Below, piece by piece: positions 10,683 through 22,636 of a DNA stretch of 64,000 nucleotides; the stretch's first letter is position 1, and each line of letters starts with the position of its first letter. The notes beneath the pieces were generated by a model that saw only the letters and a list, made by a program, of their open reading frames with translations, had not been told where the DNA came from and did no database searches. The stretch lies in the NCBI GenBank assembly GCA_964017145.1, contig OZ024845.1, forward strand, positions 930,001 through 994,000, given 5' to 3'. The translations under genes were made by a program, and so were the position numbers. This DNA comes from Agrocybe praecox. Taxonomy: Eukaryota > Basidiomycota > Agaricomycetes > Agaricales > Agrocybaceae.

Positions 10683-11489
10683 CCTCTATTTTCCTCCCTA
10701 TCCCTCCACACCCGCTCTCCTACCCCACATCACGCTCACCCTCCGCACCCCCTAAAAAAGTATACTGTTATCAGTAAATAAGGCCCTTCGTCGTCTTCGG
10801 CGTCGGCTTCTTTATATCACTATCACCGTCGTCATCCCCCGTCGGCGTCGTCTCAGCACATTACCGTCACCTACATCGTCATTGCCGTCATCGTCATCGA
10901 CAAAAACATCAATAATGAACACACAACCCAAACCAAACCAAATCAACTAAACAACAAAGCTAGTTGGGTCTTCGAAGTGCATAGCCCAACCAACCAACCA
11001 AATCAATCAATCAAGAAAAAAATTCAAAAAATTCGCGAACTTTTTTTTCCCTCACTGTCGTTCCAACGTTCGAAGATCGGATGCGGATTCGCGAGCAACA
11101 ACAACATTAACAACAAGACATATCATGACTTTGACGCGTGGTGCATGCATACTTGAAGGCGAAGTGGGTCAACAAGAATGAAGCAAAATAAATCAAGATT
11201 TTCATTCTATACAACCAATTTATCTTGTCGTCGACGACGACGACGACCCCGGCTGTGGCTGTAGCTTGATCGACCAACCAAACAAACAAGCAACTAATCG
11301 ATCGAGCTGTAGCCTGTGCGCATGCATACATTCATCCACTCGCACACGCACACATACACCCACAACACACAAAAACCCCACAAATCAGTAACGAACGCCT
11401 TTTCTGTCATATACGAACACGACCCCCAAAAAAAACGACCAGACATGAAATATATTTATTTCGTCGATGTCGATCACGATATACCCTTT

Positions 11490-11512
11490 GCCCATCCATC
11501 CATCCATCCATC
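11490..11512. repeat. (CATC)n short microsatellite
   Basis: About five consecutive CATC units inside otherwise unassigned sequence. Confidence 0.8.
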
Positions 11513-12890
11513 CACGCCTATCAGTGACAATATTCTGCGTCCTGGTGCGATCCATACTCATACCATGCTGAGCTCATGTGATGCGCTCCCACCCACCTAC
11601 TCGTGTATCTATAATCGTCATCCATCCCTGTCCCATCGTCTTTTTTTCCTCTTGGCGCCTACGGGTGCTTGTCTCTTCTCATTTTCGTCCCCTTGTTATA
11701 TGATACTACCTATAGATTTTTCTGGTTTCCAGTCTCGTCTCATCTCGTAGTTGTAGCACAATTTCTCTTCACTTTCCCTCATTTTCGTGTTTCATCTCCT
11801 ATATATCGCTTTTTATCAGCTCACCCTTGGTACGTGTATGCACGTACATTATTATCACGCTTTTTTATTTTGGATTACTTCTTGACCCACCCAAGTAATA
11901 CGTATGTCGGTTTTTTTTCAACTTCCTTCCTCTCCTATGCATGTCCCTTTCGAATTTGCTTTGACCAACTACCTCTTCTTTTCGCCTATGTCCCACATAC
12001 CCTTTCTTCTTTTTCTTCTTTTTTCTAACATCATATATCGTATATGTATCATTTGGCAATAAGCGAAGCCAAAGCAGCGATGGAACGAGCTCCAACAACG
12101 CAACTGACATCAACGATGGAACCAACACCATCTGCAGAACCTGGCATGCACATCAACTCAGCATCTCCCTCCATGACCCATTCCCATTCCACACCTGCAT
12201 CACCCACTTGTTCCCATATGTCCGCACCTACAATCCCAGGATTTCACACACCTGGCGTGTCGTCCCCGAGATCCCACACTCCCGGCCCAGGACTTTCCTC
12301 TGCATCAGCAGCGGCTGCAGCACTTCCACATTCTATACCGCGCTCGCATACGCCTGGGCCTGGTTTGTCCCATGCATCCTCCATGTGATCCCATACACCC
12401 TCGCTGCGCTCTCAGTCACCGACACCATCATCGCACTACCACTCTGCGTCGATTTCTTTGTCCTCGTCGGCTGTGTATGATGCCCCTCTGGTACCTTCGA
12501 TTCCCTCGCGCTACGCTACACCCGCACCCAACTCTGTGTCCGCGTCAATGCAACACCGTACGCAGACGCCTACCCCACTCATCCCTCCCAAGGTCGTCTC
12601 TCAACGAGGACGTGCATTATAGGAAAGAGTGCAGCCACTCTTGGTGGTGTTCCACAGGACACCTATGGTATGACTTCGCTGTCGATCAGAGAGTATGTCC
12701 TTGGGCTCTATAAGCAGCTTGGTTTGAGGGACAAGGATACTAGAAAAGTGCAAACTGGACTACCACTATCACTACCCCTTCCTACGTCTACGTTTATGCT
12801 TCAACTTAATGATCGCTCTTGTATTATTTTTTAGCTGTCTTGTAATGATTAATTCCTCCAATCTCGGATAAGATAATGGGGCCTGGGAAT

Positions 12891-13928
12891 TTTGTGGTCA
12901 GTACCACAAAATTCCCACGTATATTCAACGAAGGGTGATGCTTACTATCGCTGCTTCAACCTATCATCAATCTTATCAGAGACTCAGAGTAAACATTGGC
13001 AAGTCCCACCACTGCCCAACGGCACCGTCTCGTACTACCGTTGTCAAGCCCTCGGAAGTTTGCCTATCAACAACCTATCAACTTATCACACATTTGGCAT
13101 TCAAATACCATCGGTTCAAGACTTCTTATGCCACAATCGGTTTTAATGGCCACCGAAGGACCAGGTTTTGGTGGTTTTGGGGTATGGTTAGGCGGTTAGT
13201 GCTGGTACAGCTCGAGCTGCCGCCACTGCCTAGGACAAGAAAGAAGCGCTTAGACGCTGGCTTGGGCAACCTTGGTCTGCATCCAGATCCTCGAACTCTC
13301 GTGAAGAGCGTGAAAGCTTGCTCCTCGTTCACAGTTTGGCTAGGTCTCTTCTTTTCATTATTGAGGATATTTTGGATCGACCGACCGCATATAAGCACAG
13401 TGGGGCTCGATGCGATAGCCGACGCCTTTCTCGTCTCTCCTCATTGGCAATCCACTTCGATCCTCAGGCCTCTGCCCTATCAATACTGCCAGGGGTGCCT
13501 TCTCGTCGTGGCGCCAGGACGATGCCGACGGTAGCAGCGCGGACATCATCTGCCATCTGCCATCCTCTCTTTTCGGCGCCAGGAACTCTGTCCCATTCCA
13601 AGCATGCTCCGCCTGGACAGCAGAGAGTCGACGGCCGAATAGTGTCTCTCCGGCGGGTTCGAAGGGGTTGAATCGTGCAGTGCGGTGTGCACTGAAGGAC
13701 GGTTGCATTGATTCTACACGGATCGAAACTCGACCCTCGTAAGTCTCGCCCGTTGACATGGGAATACGAACGACTCACCATTTCCTTGGGTCCACTCAGC
13801 AGCAACTACAAGCATAACGACAAACACTTCTTGTTCGTGTCGGAAGTAACGTGGATCGGTACCCTTCAAACAGTAAGCTCTTATGACGATGGTAAGCAGG
13901 ATTTAACCAATTAATTCTTGCCTCTCAG
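12891..13928. other. Unassigned stretch before the histidine-kinase fragment
   Basis: Several open frames up to about 200 codons exist, for example 12935-13534 on the plus strand. None shows a domain I recognise, and the frames overlap on both strands. The distal part near 13800-13900 may be a scrambled 5' part of the kinase copy, but the usual HisKA phospho-acceptor region could not be found. Confidence 0.3.
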
Positions 13929-15073
13929 TTGAAGTTGGTCGTATGACAATGGAAGCCGTATCTTACTCTCTTTGACAAATGGTCTTTGATATTCTCAAGA
14001 CCCTCGTCGTCTGCGAATCACAGAACAACTTGGACCTCACTTATGACATCGAGCCTGATGTTCCAGATCAATTGATTGTTGCCAATTCATTGAGTCTCCA
14101 ACAAGTTATCACGAACTTGGTCGGCAATGCCATTAAATTCACGCCTTCTAAAGCCTCTCGCAAGGGTCACGTTGTGCTAAGCACTCGACTTTTGGTACTG
14201 AATGATCAGAGCGTCACCTTGGAGTTCTGTGTAACGGATACTGGTATTAGTATCGCTAAAGATAAGCTCAACCCGATCTTCGATACCTTCTGTCAAGCTG
14301 ATGGATCCACCACCCGAGTACGTCTTGTATTGGAGTTGTGGCTTTATATCTTCATTGACCTTTTGTGTGATAGGAGTATGGTGGTACTGGATTAGGCCTT
14401 TCCATCTCGAAACAACTTGTCTCTGTCATGCAGGGCAACATGTGGGTAGAAAGTGAGGTGGCGAAGGGCAGCAAGTTCTTCTTCACCATCACATCCCAAA
14501 TCAATCATTTCACGATGGAAGCTACTCTCAGTAAAATGGCCGCCTTCGCCAAGCGGACCATTCTCTTCGTTGACACACTCTTCGATAAGACTGGTGTGGT
14601 GGACCGCATCAAGGAGCTGGGCCTTAGACCATGTGGTTCATGAGGTCAAGGAAGTTGCTGATAACGAGCGATGCCTCCTTATCGACACTATAGTTGTTGA
14701 CAATCCGTCATTGGTGCGTTTTCTCTTCTCCTTCTTTGTCCCCTTTCTGATTTTGCCTGCAGACGGAGTTCATTTGTGAATACGAGCATCTTCGTTACAT
14801 TCCTATTGTTCTTATCGTGCCATCTATGCCTCATCTGAACCGTGAGTCTCGCAAGTCAAATGGTGCCTGGACAATAGCATCAGCTCGCAGATAACAACAC
14901 CAGTCACCGCACAAGACCTCTCGCCTGCTCTCATTTCTGCCCTTGAGTCTAACACTGTCAGCCCCATATCTGCACCAAATGATATTACTTTCGACGTCCT
15001 ACTCGCCGAAGATAATCTGGTCCATCAGAAACTCGCAGTCAAAATTTTGGAGAAATATGACCACACTGTCGAG
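13929..15073 (+). pseudogene. Group III hybrid histidine kinase fragment: ATPase domain to start of receiver
   Basis: Reads VEVGRMTMEAVSYSL, then stop (TGA 13973-13975, Arg expected), then [12 protein letters not shown]. The HATPase_c boxes follow: [15 protein letters not shown] (N box), [13 protein letters not shown] (G1) and [13 protein letters not shown] (G2). Next come GKFFFTI-like text, a degenerate receiver segment, and the true receiver start VLLAEDNLVHQKLAVKILEK. The layout is that of Nik1/Os-1 kinases, which sense osmotic and fungicide stress upstream of the HOG pathway. Beyond the TGA there is a frameshift after LGLRP near 14630 and only 14 bp where an intron is expected near 14841. 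The receiver is cut at 15073, where HAMP sequence is joined on. Confidence 0.8.
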
Positions 15074-15074
15074 A

Positions 15075-15569
15075 GGTACTTGGGCTGATTTGACTCGTAA
15101 TGTCAACGTAAGTGTTCCCTATTTATAGTGGTACGCTTCATGCTGATCATATTACATTTTTTTAACAGAAAATGGCATCCAATTTGACCGATCAAGTGCG
15201 TTCCATTTCCGAGGTCATGAAAGCTGTGGCGTTGGGTGACCTGGGCGAACTCGTCAACGTTGATGTACAAGGAGAGATGCTCGACTTGAAGATGACCGTC
15301 AACTGAGCACATCGGCTAATGAAGTCACTCGTGTCAGTTGTCACCAAAGCTGTCGCTAGAAGATTGAAGTCGATATGCGCGGAGAGATCCTGGAATTGAT
15401 AGAGACGATCAATGGAATGACAGAGTCGTTGAGCGCCTTTGCCGACGAAGTCATGCCTGTTGCTAGCGAAGTCGGTACTGAAGGTCGATTGGGTGGTCAG
15501 GCAGGAGTGACCAACATGGAAGGAACATGGAAGGGCTTGACTGATAATGTCAACGTCATGGCTAACAAT
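15075..15569 (+). pseudogene. Histidine-kinase HAMP-repeat fragment, out of order
   Basis: Reads GTWADLTRNVN, an intron, then [56 protein letters not shown], and [16 protein letters not shown]. These are poly-HAMP repeats of Nik1-type kinases, which normally lie N-terminal to the catalytic domain. Here they follow the receiver, so two pieces of one gene family were joined in reverse order. Small deletions near 15303 (missing residues after MTVN) and 15360 (missing before KIEVD) break the frame. The fragment ends at an intron-like GTACACC, and unrelated sequence starts immediately after. Confidence 0.8.
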
Positions 15570-15728
15570 GTACACCTTTTACTATCTTTGCAGAGTCTAT
15601 GTTCGCTCATCCAAATCTCAACTTTTATGGCTCAAATTATGTTATGTCACAACACATATGTGACCGATTCGAACCAACTTTCACTTTGCATCTCCAGCCT
15701 TGCGCGATCTATTCAGATTTATGCTACA

Positions 15729-18700
15729 ATGTCCGATTCTATTTCTCTTTCTCTTTCTCAAACTCAACTCCAACAACTCCACACGCTTCTCAAGCTTGAA
15801 CCATTTCTCTCACCAGAATTGTCAGACCTTCTTGTGGACTTGAAAAGTAAACTAATTGACCATGAAGCGGAATCACCTAGCCTCGGTACTCGCATAGGTC
15901 CCGGCAGCACTTTTTTTGACATCTCCGGTACCGGAATACTCTCTTACGATGCCTGGCATCTGACATCTGATCAGGTATGTTACATCATACTGTCCGTGAT
16001 TAAATGTCACTCATATCTTTGTTTAGGCAATGTGTCCGTCAGGCGAAGAAGCACTTGATACTGCTGTCTTATTTGGCTCATTTCCCAATATGGATGAAGC
16101 TTTTATTAGCCCTTCGCGTATCGACAGTCACCATAATGCATGGGATAACGGCCTTCAATGTCAATTCGAGAGAAGAGAGAGTGATGGAGATGAAAGAGAT
16201 GAACAGGAGAATGAGAGCAATGAAGATGAAAGGATGGATCCCGAGTCTGAAGAAGACACCTTCCAGGGAAGAAGATTGCCCACTCCTCAGCAACGAAGAC
16301 CTGCTCCACCTATAACACGGAAACGAAAGACGCGCTCGAGCACATCCGCGGGTGCTAACAACATACACGCTCAGGTCGGAAAGCGTAAAGAAAAGAAAGC
16401 AACTAGGCAGGCGCGTGCAGCTCGACAACAAATGCGTGCAACTACAGCTGCAGCACAAGGGCGTTTACGCAGAATTGGGCCTGAAGGATTGGGGGATGTG
16501 AATGATGTTGACGACGAAATGGAGGATCGGGAGGAGTTGGGAAACGATGATGCTGTTGTTGACGGAGTAGATGGGAATAACGGTCCATTGGGGTTGCAAG
16601 AGGGGGTTCTTAATGATGCACTACATCCAGTCAGAGAGCCTCAACACTTGCACGAGATCGGAGGTCAAGTTCTCTCGGCTATAGCATCTGTTGCCTGGAA
16701 TTTTCTGCTGCATAGTAATAACAGCCCACACGCCAATGCCGGAATTATCAGTGACGCTCGCTCAGTTCTCCAGATGGCGTTTGATGGTACTTCTGGGCAA
16801 GTCATAGAAAGACCGAAAGTAAACATATCACCAAATGCATTAGCATTACCTGCTTTAGTCAGGCGATGCATGAATTCGGATAAGTGGGAGGCACGTGTGG
16901 CGTTTATCTACATGGTAGAAACAATGCAGTTAGCATCTGCCATTCAGAAGTACGTCTTGCCTCTTCTCTTAAGCATTCAATCATGAATTGAACCTGTTTA
17001 AAGGGAAATAATCATCACGCGTAAAAAACCTAGCTGTATAGCTAAACGAATTAGTCAAGAACTTGCGCAGACTGGCTTTTCATGTCATCTCCGCAATGTT
17101 CTCAAGTACTACGAAGAGGGTCTTGTATATGGTCTGCTTGCAAACTCAGGTCTGATTTTGCATTCATTATTCCTTTTCATTCGTCTGATATTGGTTGTAG
17201 GCAGTATTTACCTGCTTGTACTTATAGCAGCTGCACATATAAAAAGTGACATCCGCAAATTGCAAAAGGACGTTGTTCCCAGGCTTAACGCTCTTATTCG
17301 AGTCCCTACGGGTAATGTTGTTTCCTCTTCTGTGTGTATACTATGTGATACTTACGCTTTTCAATGTTCAGATGATCCTGCAGGAAGGTGTGTAACAGAG
17401 GATATTATTCCTGCCATCAATTTATTACGCCAGGAGTACCCTCTGGTTGTAGCTGGAGTTTTTGCCCCAGAATTTCTTGATAGTATTCCAGTTATCCGAC
17501 ATCTGGAACTCTGGGACTTGAATGAGTCAGACAGATTTTTTCAGCTGCTTAAATTCAAGTGAGTGAATCCTGATTTTTCACTTTTTCTATGCTAATAAGA
17601 GATTCAGTGCTTTTGATCCTGGGCGCGACTGGAGGGCTTGGAGCGCATTGCTGAATCGACCAAAGAATGTTAAATGTCTTGATCTTGATGAAGCTATAAG
17701 CCGCTATTATTCCAAAATTCCAAGTATCATTCCCTCTAAACCCAACTGCGAAATTTTTTCTATCTCATCTCAAATGTCAGAGACTGGTGATACTTCAAGA
17801 TATCAGTCTCCAATGAGCACGAGCACACTGTACGACAGGGATGGTTCTCCTGCCACCATATGCAAGCAAGAAGTACCCTCCATGCCAAAGTCGATATATT
17901 CACAGAAAAGATTTATTATTCCCGAGATCGTTGCCATCAATACAGAATTTGACTTCTCACTAGAGGTGAATATCAGACCTGGATTTCCTCTGAATGACAG
18001 AGAAGCTCAAGAGGCTTTTACGAATCAAGAGAGAGAGCTTGCGGGGGAGTGTGTAACTCCTTTGAGTTTTGATCATCTTGAAGAACAGGTATTATTCTTT
18101 CTCTACCTTCTTTCAATTGAACTAACACATTTTTAGATTCAGGCTCATCTTCAGACAGGAACTCGTGGATCTGATTCATATATTAAGATCACTGAGAAGC
18201 CTCTTAGCGGGTACATTTGTTAAGACTTCCTTCAATTATTCTTAAAATTAATTTCAAACGTAGATCAATTCTCAGGATCAATGGAAAAGATAATGAGTTC
18301 ATGGCTGCGTACTGTCCTACTATGCCTGATAATCTCAGGCGTGGCCTGCTTGATTATATTGAACTCATTTTTCCTGGCGAGCTTAAAGAAATGGACTCCT
18401 CAAAAAAAGATGATGCGTTTCCAGCACGTCATCTTTCATGGTATGCGCGATACTGCAAAGAAGTAGGTTTTTCACTTTTGAGATCCTTTCCTTTAACTTT
18501 ATCTGATCCATTTATTTAGGGTTCAAAAGATCCAGATGATATTCACCCTGCGGCTATAGACAGAAATGGCTTAAAGCCCATCAACACTTCACAGATACTT
18601 CCCAGAACGAGTATTGAGCTCAAAGAGAATTCAGAAGAATTACGAATGTTTGAAGAGTTGTTTGGGCCTGTTCTGGATTGGCAGGCACAAGTAGTAAGCT

Positions 18701-19168
18701 TAGCTCTTTGAATACTATTGACGCAAGCTAACAACAGCGCTTCAGCTTGAAAAGGTTCTCCCTCATGAGTTCACTATTCTGTCAACGTGCGTGAGTACTC
18801 TTCCATGTGGCGCCCTACCTTCTTCGTATCCCTTTGCTGGTTTTGTCATCAACATCAATGTCTCGACCATTGTTCATAAGGACCAAAAGGACCTTAGTAT
18901 CTGCATTGTAATTGCTCTTGCAGACTGTACGGGTGGTGATTTAGGATTTGTCGAACCTGGGCTTTTATTTGAATTAAAGTTAGGTGATATGATAATTTTC
19001 TCTTCAACTAGAATTAGTCACTTTAATACTCATTTCAAAGGGCGTAGGGCCTCTTTGGTACTACAAACTGATAATGCCATACTCAAATGGGTCAAAGACA
19101 GAAACGGTAGAATAAATAATAAATATATAAGTACAATTCCTATAGTATACCCACTTCCGGTAGTCTAA
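15729..19168 (+). CDS. 2OG-Fe(II) dioxygenase, JBP1/TET-like (2OGFeDO) domain protein
   Basis: Ten exons (15729-15974, 16027-16949, 17004-17149, 17201-17311, 17372-17558, 17608-18088, 18137-18210, 18264-18462, 18520-18693, 18746-19168) keep phase with GT-AG introns and encode 987 residues. The C-terminal roughly 125 residues carry the catalytic signature: VHKD (iron-binding HxD), [30 protein letters not shown] (distal iron His) and [10 protein letters not shown] (2-oxoglutarate Arg). This matches the basidiomycete JBP1/TET oxygenase family, known to oxidise methyl-pyrimidines in DNA and often linked to KDZ transposons. The middle has an acidic stretch and a basic Arg/Lys-rich stretch ([25 protein letters not shown]), possibly nuclear or DNA-binding. 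No frame damage is seen. The TET/JBP label is from motif and family memory; DNA as substrate is inferred. Confidence 0.75.
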
Positions 19169-19284
19169 TTTTTACCTATAAATTGATATATTTGTTTGTC
19201 TTTTGTTTGACGCATGAAACACTTGTTCGACTTTTCAATTTCAACCATATACTCCTTTTTAAACAACAACTTACCAGAACTATC

Positions 19285-21430
19285 ATGGTTTCTCAAACTA
19301 GACGTACTACACACTCAGGCTCTCAATCTCCACCAAGGGCTTCTGCAAGGAAGACAAAAAAAACTGGCAAAGCTGTTGCTTCTGAAAACCAAACTAAGTC
19401 AACTAATGGGTCTAAGCAAAAGGCGGTTGCTTCCAACAAGGGCAACACAATTCCAGCTCTTCAGGCAGCTAGCAAGAGTTCATCTACTAGCTATGAAGTT
19501 CTTGACCCACAAGAAGAAAAGATAGCGCGTTTTCTTGCTGATAAAAAAAAGAAAGCTATTCAAGCAACCAAGGATGCGGCAGACCAAGGTATGTAAATAT
19601 AGCGGAATACAGCTTTCTTGATTGACAGAATCTGTCTAGCGAGTCGCGACGCTAATGCTTCTATGCTGCAAGAAGAGTCTGACATCAACAGTGACAATTC
19701 TGGGGATTCTGGCGATGATGAACAAATAAAGACCAAGCGTAAGGCCACTAATTCTGAAGATGAAGATGGAGGAAATGATCTTGGTCCAGCCAAAAAAAAG
19801 CAAAGAGATGCCTTCCAGTTCATCCTTTCAGAAGAGGAGAGGGCACTAGCCATGAATCTTGATGGAGGGGAGGAAGAGAACCTGGACAATATGTCAGTTT
19901 TGCAGGATAGCGACAAAGAAAGTGAAGGAAACAAAGGCATGGAAAGGTCTGAAGATGGGGAGGGCGATGAGGACGAAAGCGAGGATGAAGAAGACGAAGA
20001 AGACAGAAATGAAGACAAAGAAAATTCAGCCTCAATCAATCAAGAAATATTCATGAACGGGGTATGTTATATTGCTATTCTATGACTAACAGCTCAAAAC
20101 TGTTGTTTGCAGATCTATACCCAGGACTCCACTTTAGACAAGAAGAAACCTTGCAAGCGTACTCGTTCTCGAAAGTCCGGTGATACAGCATCAGAGCGTC
20201 CAAGGTCAGGCAAGGTGCTGGAAAGTGATCTTGACAAAAACATTTTGCCTCTTGCTTTAGCCGCCAAAGTGTATATCCGCCAGTACACCGCACTTGAAGA
20301 AGCCTACCCACCCAAGGATGCTGTTGAACGCTACAAGCAATCAATGACTCTGCTTAAGCAGGCTGCAAAAGCCGATTCCTCTAAAGCAAAGTCCTCTTTG
20401 CACTCTATTCTGAAGACACTTATTGCATCAGATAACAACGACCAATTGGAGTTCATAATGACATATGTATGTGATCATTTTATTTTTGAATAATTGGCTA
20501 AAGTCGTTTTCTCAGGCATCTTATGGAAGAGGACACCTTACCAGCTCGCTCGCAGTTAAAACAGCTGAGCACATTTCAAGCTATTACAAAATTGGCGGAG
20601 AGTTTAAGGACTCGAGCGACATTCAGGCAAAAGTAAAATGGTTGCTGACAGCTGGGCATTTTAAATTTGGAGAGCTTGATATTGATGCACGTACTCTCCT
20701 TTGTCCCACTGCCTGCCTTATATGACTTAGACTAAACGCAAACAGAATGGAACACATAACAAAAATCTGCCGTTTTCTCACCCTATCATTGCTCATATTA
20801 TACGTCTTCAATGGTTCGGAAAAAGCAGAAGTGATCAAGGCGCCTATAATGCGATGATGGCTGCTGAACGTATTTTTCCAAGAGTCATAATCTTGACTGT
20901 TACATGCGTATGTTTATATTTTATTTTCCCCCAGGATATTTGCTAATCATTTGCGGTAGATTGAGCACTGTTTGAAGTGCTGGGCAACTGGAAATAAGAC
21001 TAACATCCACTTTAGTGAAGACAACTGTAGTGAACGGTAGTTGACGTCTCCATTATCCTCACAGCCAATGCAATTACTTATACCTTTACTGTATTTAGAT
21101 ATGCACACCAGGTAAAGGCGTACAAAGTCCTTCAAGACAAATCACCAACTTTTGCGTTGCATCTTGAAAAGAGCATGTACGCAAAGATACAGTAAGCGGA
21201 AATAGAGTTATTTTAGGCTGCTACTTTACTTATATTACTATAGCGCTCATATTTCCCCAAGCGCTGCAGCTGGCTTGGCTGAGGAAGAGTTTGAGGGAAT
21301 TGACCTAGAATTCTTAGAGGCGTCTGCAAAATCAGCTTTGAATAACCAACATGTTACAGCCCCTGCCTCTTCATCCATCCTGCATCCAACCTCTACGACT
21401 GAACCAGACAATATTGTATTGGGCGCTTAA
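19285..21430 (+). CDS. DUF6532-like acidic protein next to the dioxygenase
   Basis: Eight exons (19285-19588, 19640-20061, 20113-20466, 20516-20686, 20731-20907, 20960-21036, 21099-21191, 21244-21430) give 594 residues. The N-terminal half is Ser/Thr/Lys-rich, then very acidic with nuclear-localisation-like clusters (KKPCKRTRSRKSG). The C-terminal half (LPLALAAKVYIRQYTALEEA, VKWLLTAGHFKFGELDI, LPFSHPIIAHIIRLQWFG, RVIILTVTCIEHCLKCWATG) resembles the DUF6532 domain common in Agaricomycetes, whose function is unknown. The intron at 20687-20730 works only with a GC donor (GCACGT); a GT choice breaks phase. The gene starts 116 bp after the dioxygenase stop, on the same strand. Domain naming is moderate; intactness of the frame is well supported. 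Confidence 0.65.
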
Positions 21431-22159
21431 TTTACATATCACATCCTGCCTCTTTGTTTCGCTCCTCCCAGTTTTATGACTGACCTTCCTTTTTTCCGCG
21501 CTCTATCACTAATGTAGATTGGACTACATTATACGCTTGGTCCTTGTTATAATTTTGATGTGGCCTATACTTTCTGGCACATTTATTATTCAATACGCGC
21601 GTATATTTTTTTATAGAAAAAATTTAATTAAATAGTATCATTTGTCACTGCATGCTATACGTATACCAGGGATCAATAAGACATCTGTAGATCCTTAAAC
21701 ATCCATAGCAAAGCTCTGGAATCTTGAAAATGATATATTCGTACTCAGATCCTATATAGTGTACAAGTTGGTTCAACGCTACACAATGCTCAGTGACCAA
21801 ATTTCCCCCCTCAGAGATCTTGAAAATAATATATTCGTAATCAGATCCTATCTAGTGTATGAGTTGGTTCAACGCTATACAATGCTCAATGACCAAATTT
21901 TCCCCCTTGGAGATCTGAATTAACTAAGTAGATTGCATGGGCCTTGCATTAACGCTAAGAATATATAAGACTAAAAGTAGACGTTGTTCGGGTTCAAACC
22001 ATCTTACACTGCCTTAATGCACCCTGAGGATAAGAATACTTTGTAGACTAAACCCCCGAGGACTTTTTAGAGCCTAAACTGCCTTGAGTGCCTTGAGTGC
22101 CTTATGACGCCCCGGAGGCTCCTCAAGGCTCCCCTAGTCTAAAGTGTTTTTCCTGATGT
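21431..22159. other. AT-rich gene-free stretch with tandem duplication
   Basis: Downstream of the DUF6532-like gene there is no supported coding region. The stretch contains the 96 bp tandem duplication listed separately and a CCTTGAGTG triplication near 22081-22100. I found no inverted copy of the sequence upstream of 15729, so no terminal repeats bracket the two-gene unit. Confidence 0.6.
21721..21912. repeat. Direct tandem duplication, 96 bp unit, two copies
   Basis: Both units begin ATCTTGAAAAT and contain GTTGGTTCAACGCTA and CAATGCTCA. They differ at about ten positions, so the duplication is not new. Confidence 0.85.
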
Positions 22160-22636
22160 AAAATCACAATGCGGACCAAAAGGCCACATGACCGCATTCA
22201 ACCTTGAATGTCATGCAGAGAGCTCTTGACTATCTTTGTGTCCCTTGACCCATCCGATACTTTCTGCTCCCAAGCAAAAATGAATGAAGACTTACCGCAT
22301 TATAGTCTCATCAATTTAGCTCTATGTTTCCACACAAGTCGAAGCACGTTTCTATATGACATCCTCCAACATCACTTTATGCGCCACCCTACTTGTTGCA
22401 TCTTTGTCTAACATATATAGGACTGCCTAGCACGGCCAACTATAACGAAACAATCAATCTTGAGGTAAATATATGCGCAGGGGCTACTTCAATCAGTGGT
22501 AAGTCTTCCTTTATTACTCACTTGATCCAAGCTTAATGGAAAAAATCACCAGTTGATATTATGGACTTTGGGCCCTCGACGGACGATGTACATGTGAACC
22601 AGCGACTTGTACAACTCATATATCAAGTCTTTCAGA
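22160..22636 (+). repeat. Left copy of a 477 bp inverted duplication
   Basis: Every position checked pairs with 29873 down to 29397 (position sum 52033 throughout). This includes two blocks of 60 bp compared base by base with no mismatch. A 67-codon open frame (22208-22411) is identical in both arms but has no recognisable product. Confidence 0.9.

Larger units (their letters stand above)
9881..12890 (+). pseudogene. Ser/Pro/Thr-rich gene remnants, unrecognised
   Basis: Two related blocks encode MTHSHSTPVSPTRSHTPAP-like text (about 10046-10110) and MTHSHSTPASPTCSHMSAP-like text (about 12172-12230). The second continues through SHTPGPGLSSASAAAAAL to a stop at 12388. A piece just after CCT5 (SIASTVQHAPERVP) also occurs near 590. 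At 12600-12760, frames read SIREYVLGLYKQLGLRDKDT. No conserved domain is identifiable. The blocks look like fragments of one low-complexity, perhaps regulatory, protein family, broken and repeated. Between them, 10800-12020 holds only CA-rich, CCAACCAA and CATC-rich simple sequence with no convincing gene. Confidence 0.35.

Noticed and set aside
10478..10781. Open frames of 77-267 codons around 10.5 kb
   Set aside because: The apparent coding is the CTTTTT microsatellite read as Phe/Ser or Lys/Arg.
15570..22159. Terminal inverted repeats bracketing the dioxygenase/DUF6532 pair
   Set aside because: I compared the flanks by eye and found no matching inverted ends or target duplication, so mobility of the pair is not claimed from structure.
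22208..22411. 67-codon frame identical in both arms of the inverted duplication
   Set aside because: Identity simply follows from duplication of the DNA. There are no coding features, and the diverged relative near 38.8 kb does not preserve the frame.
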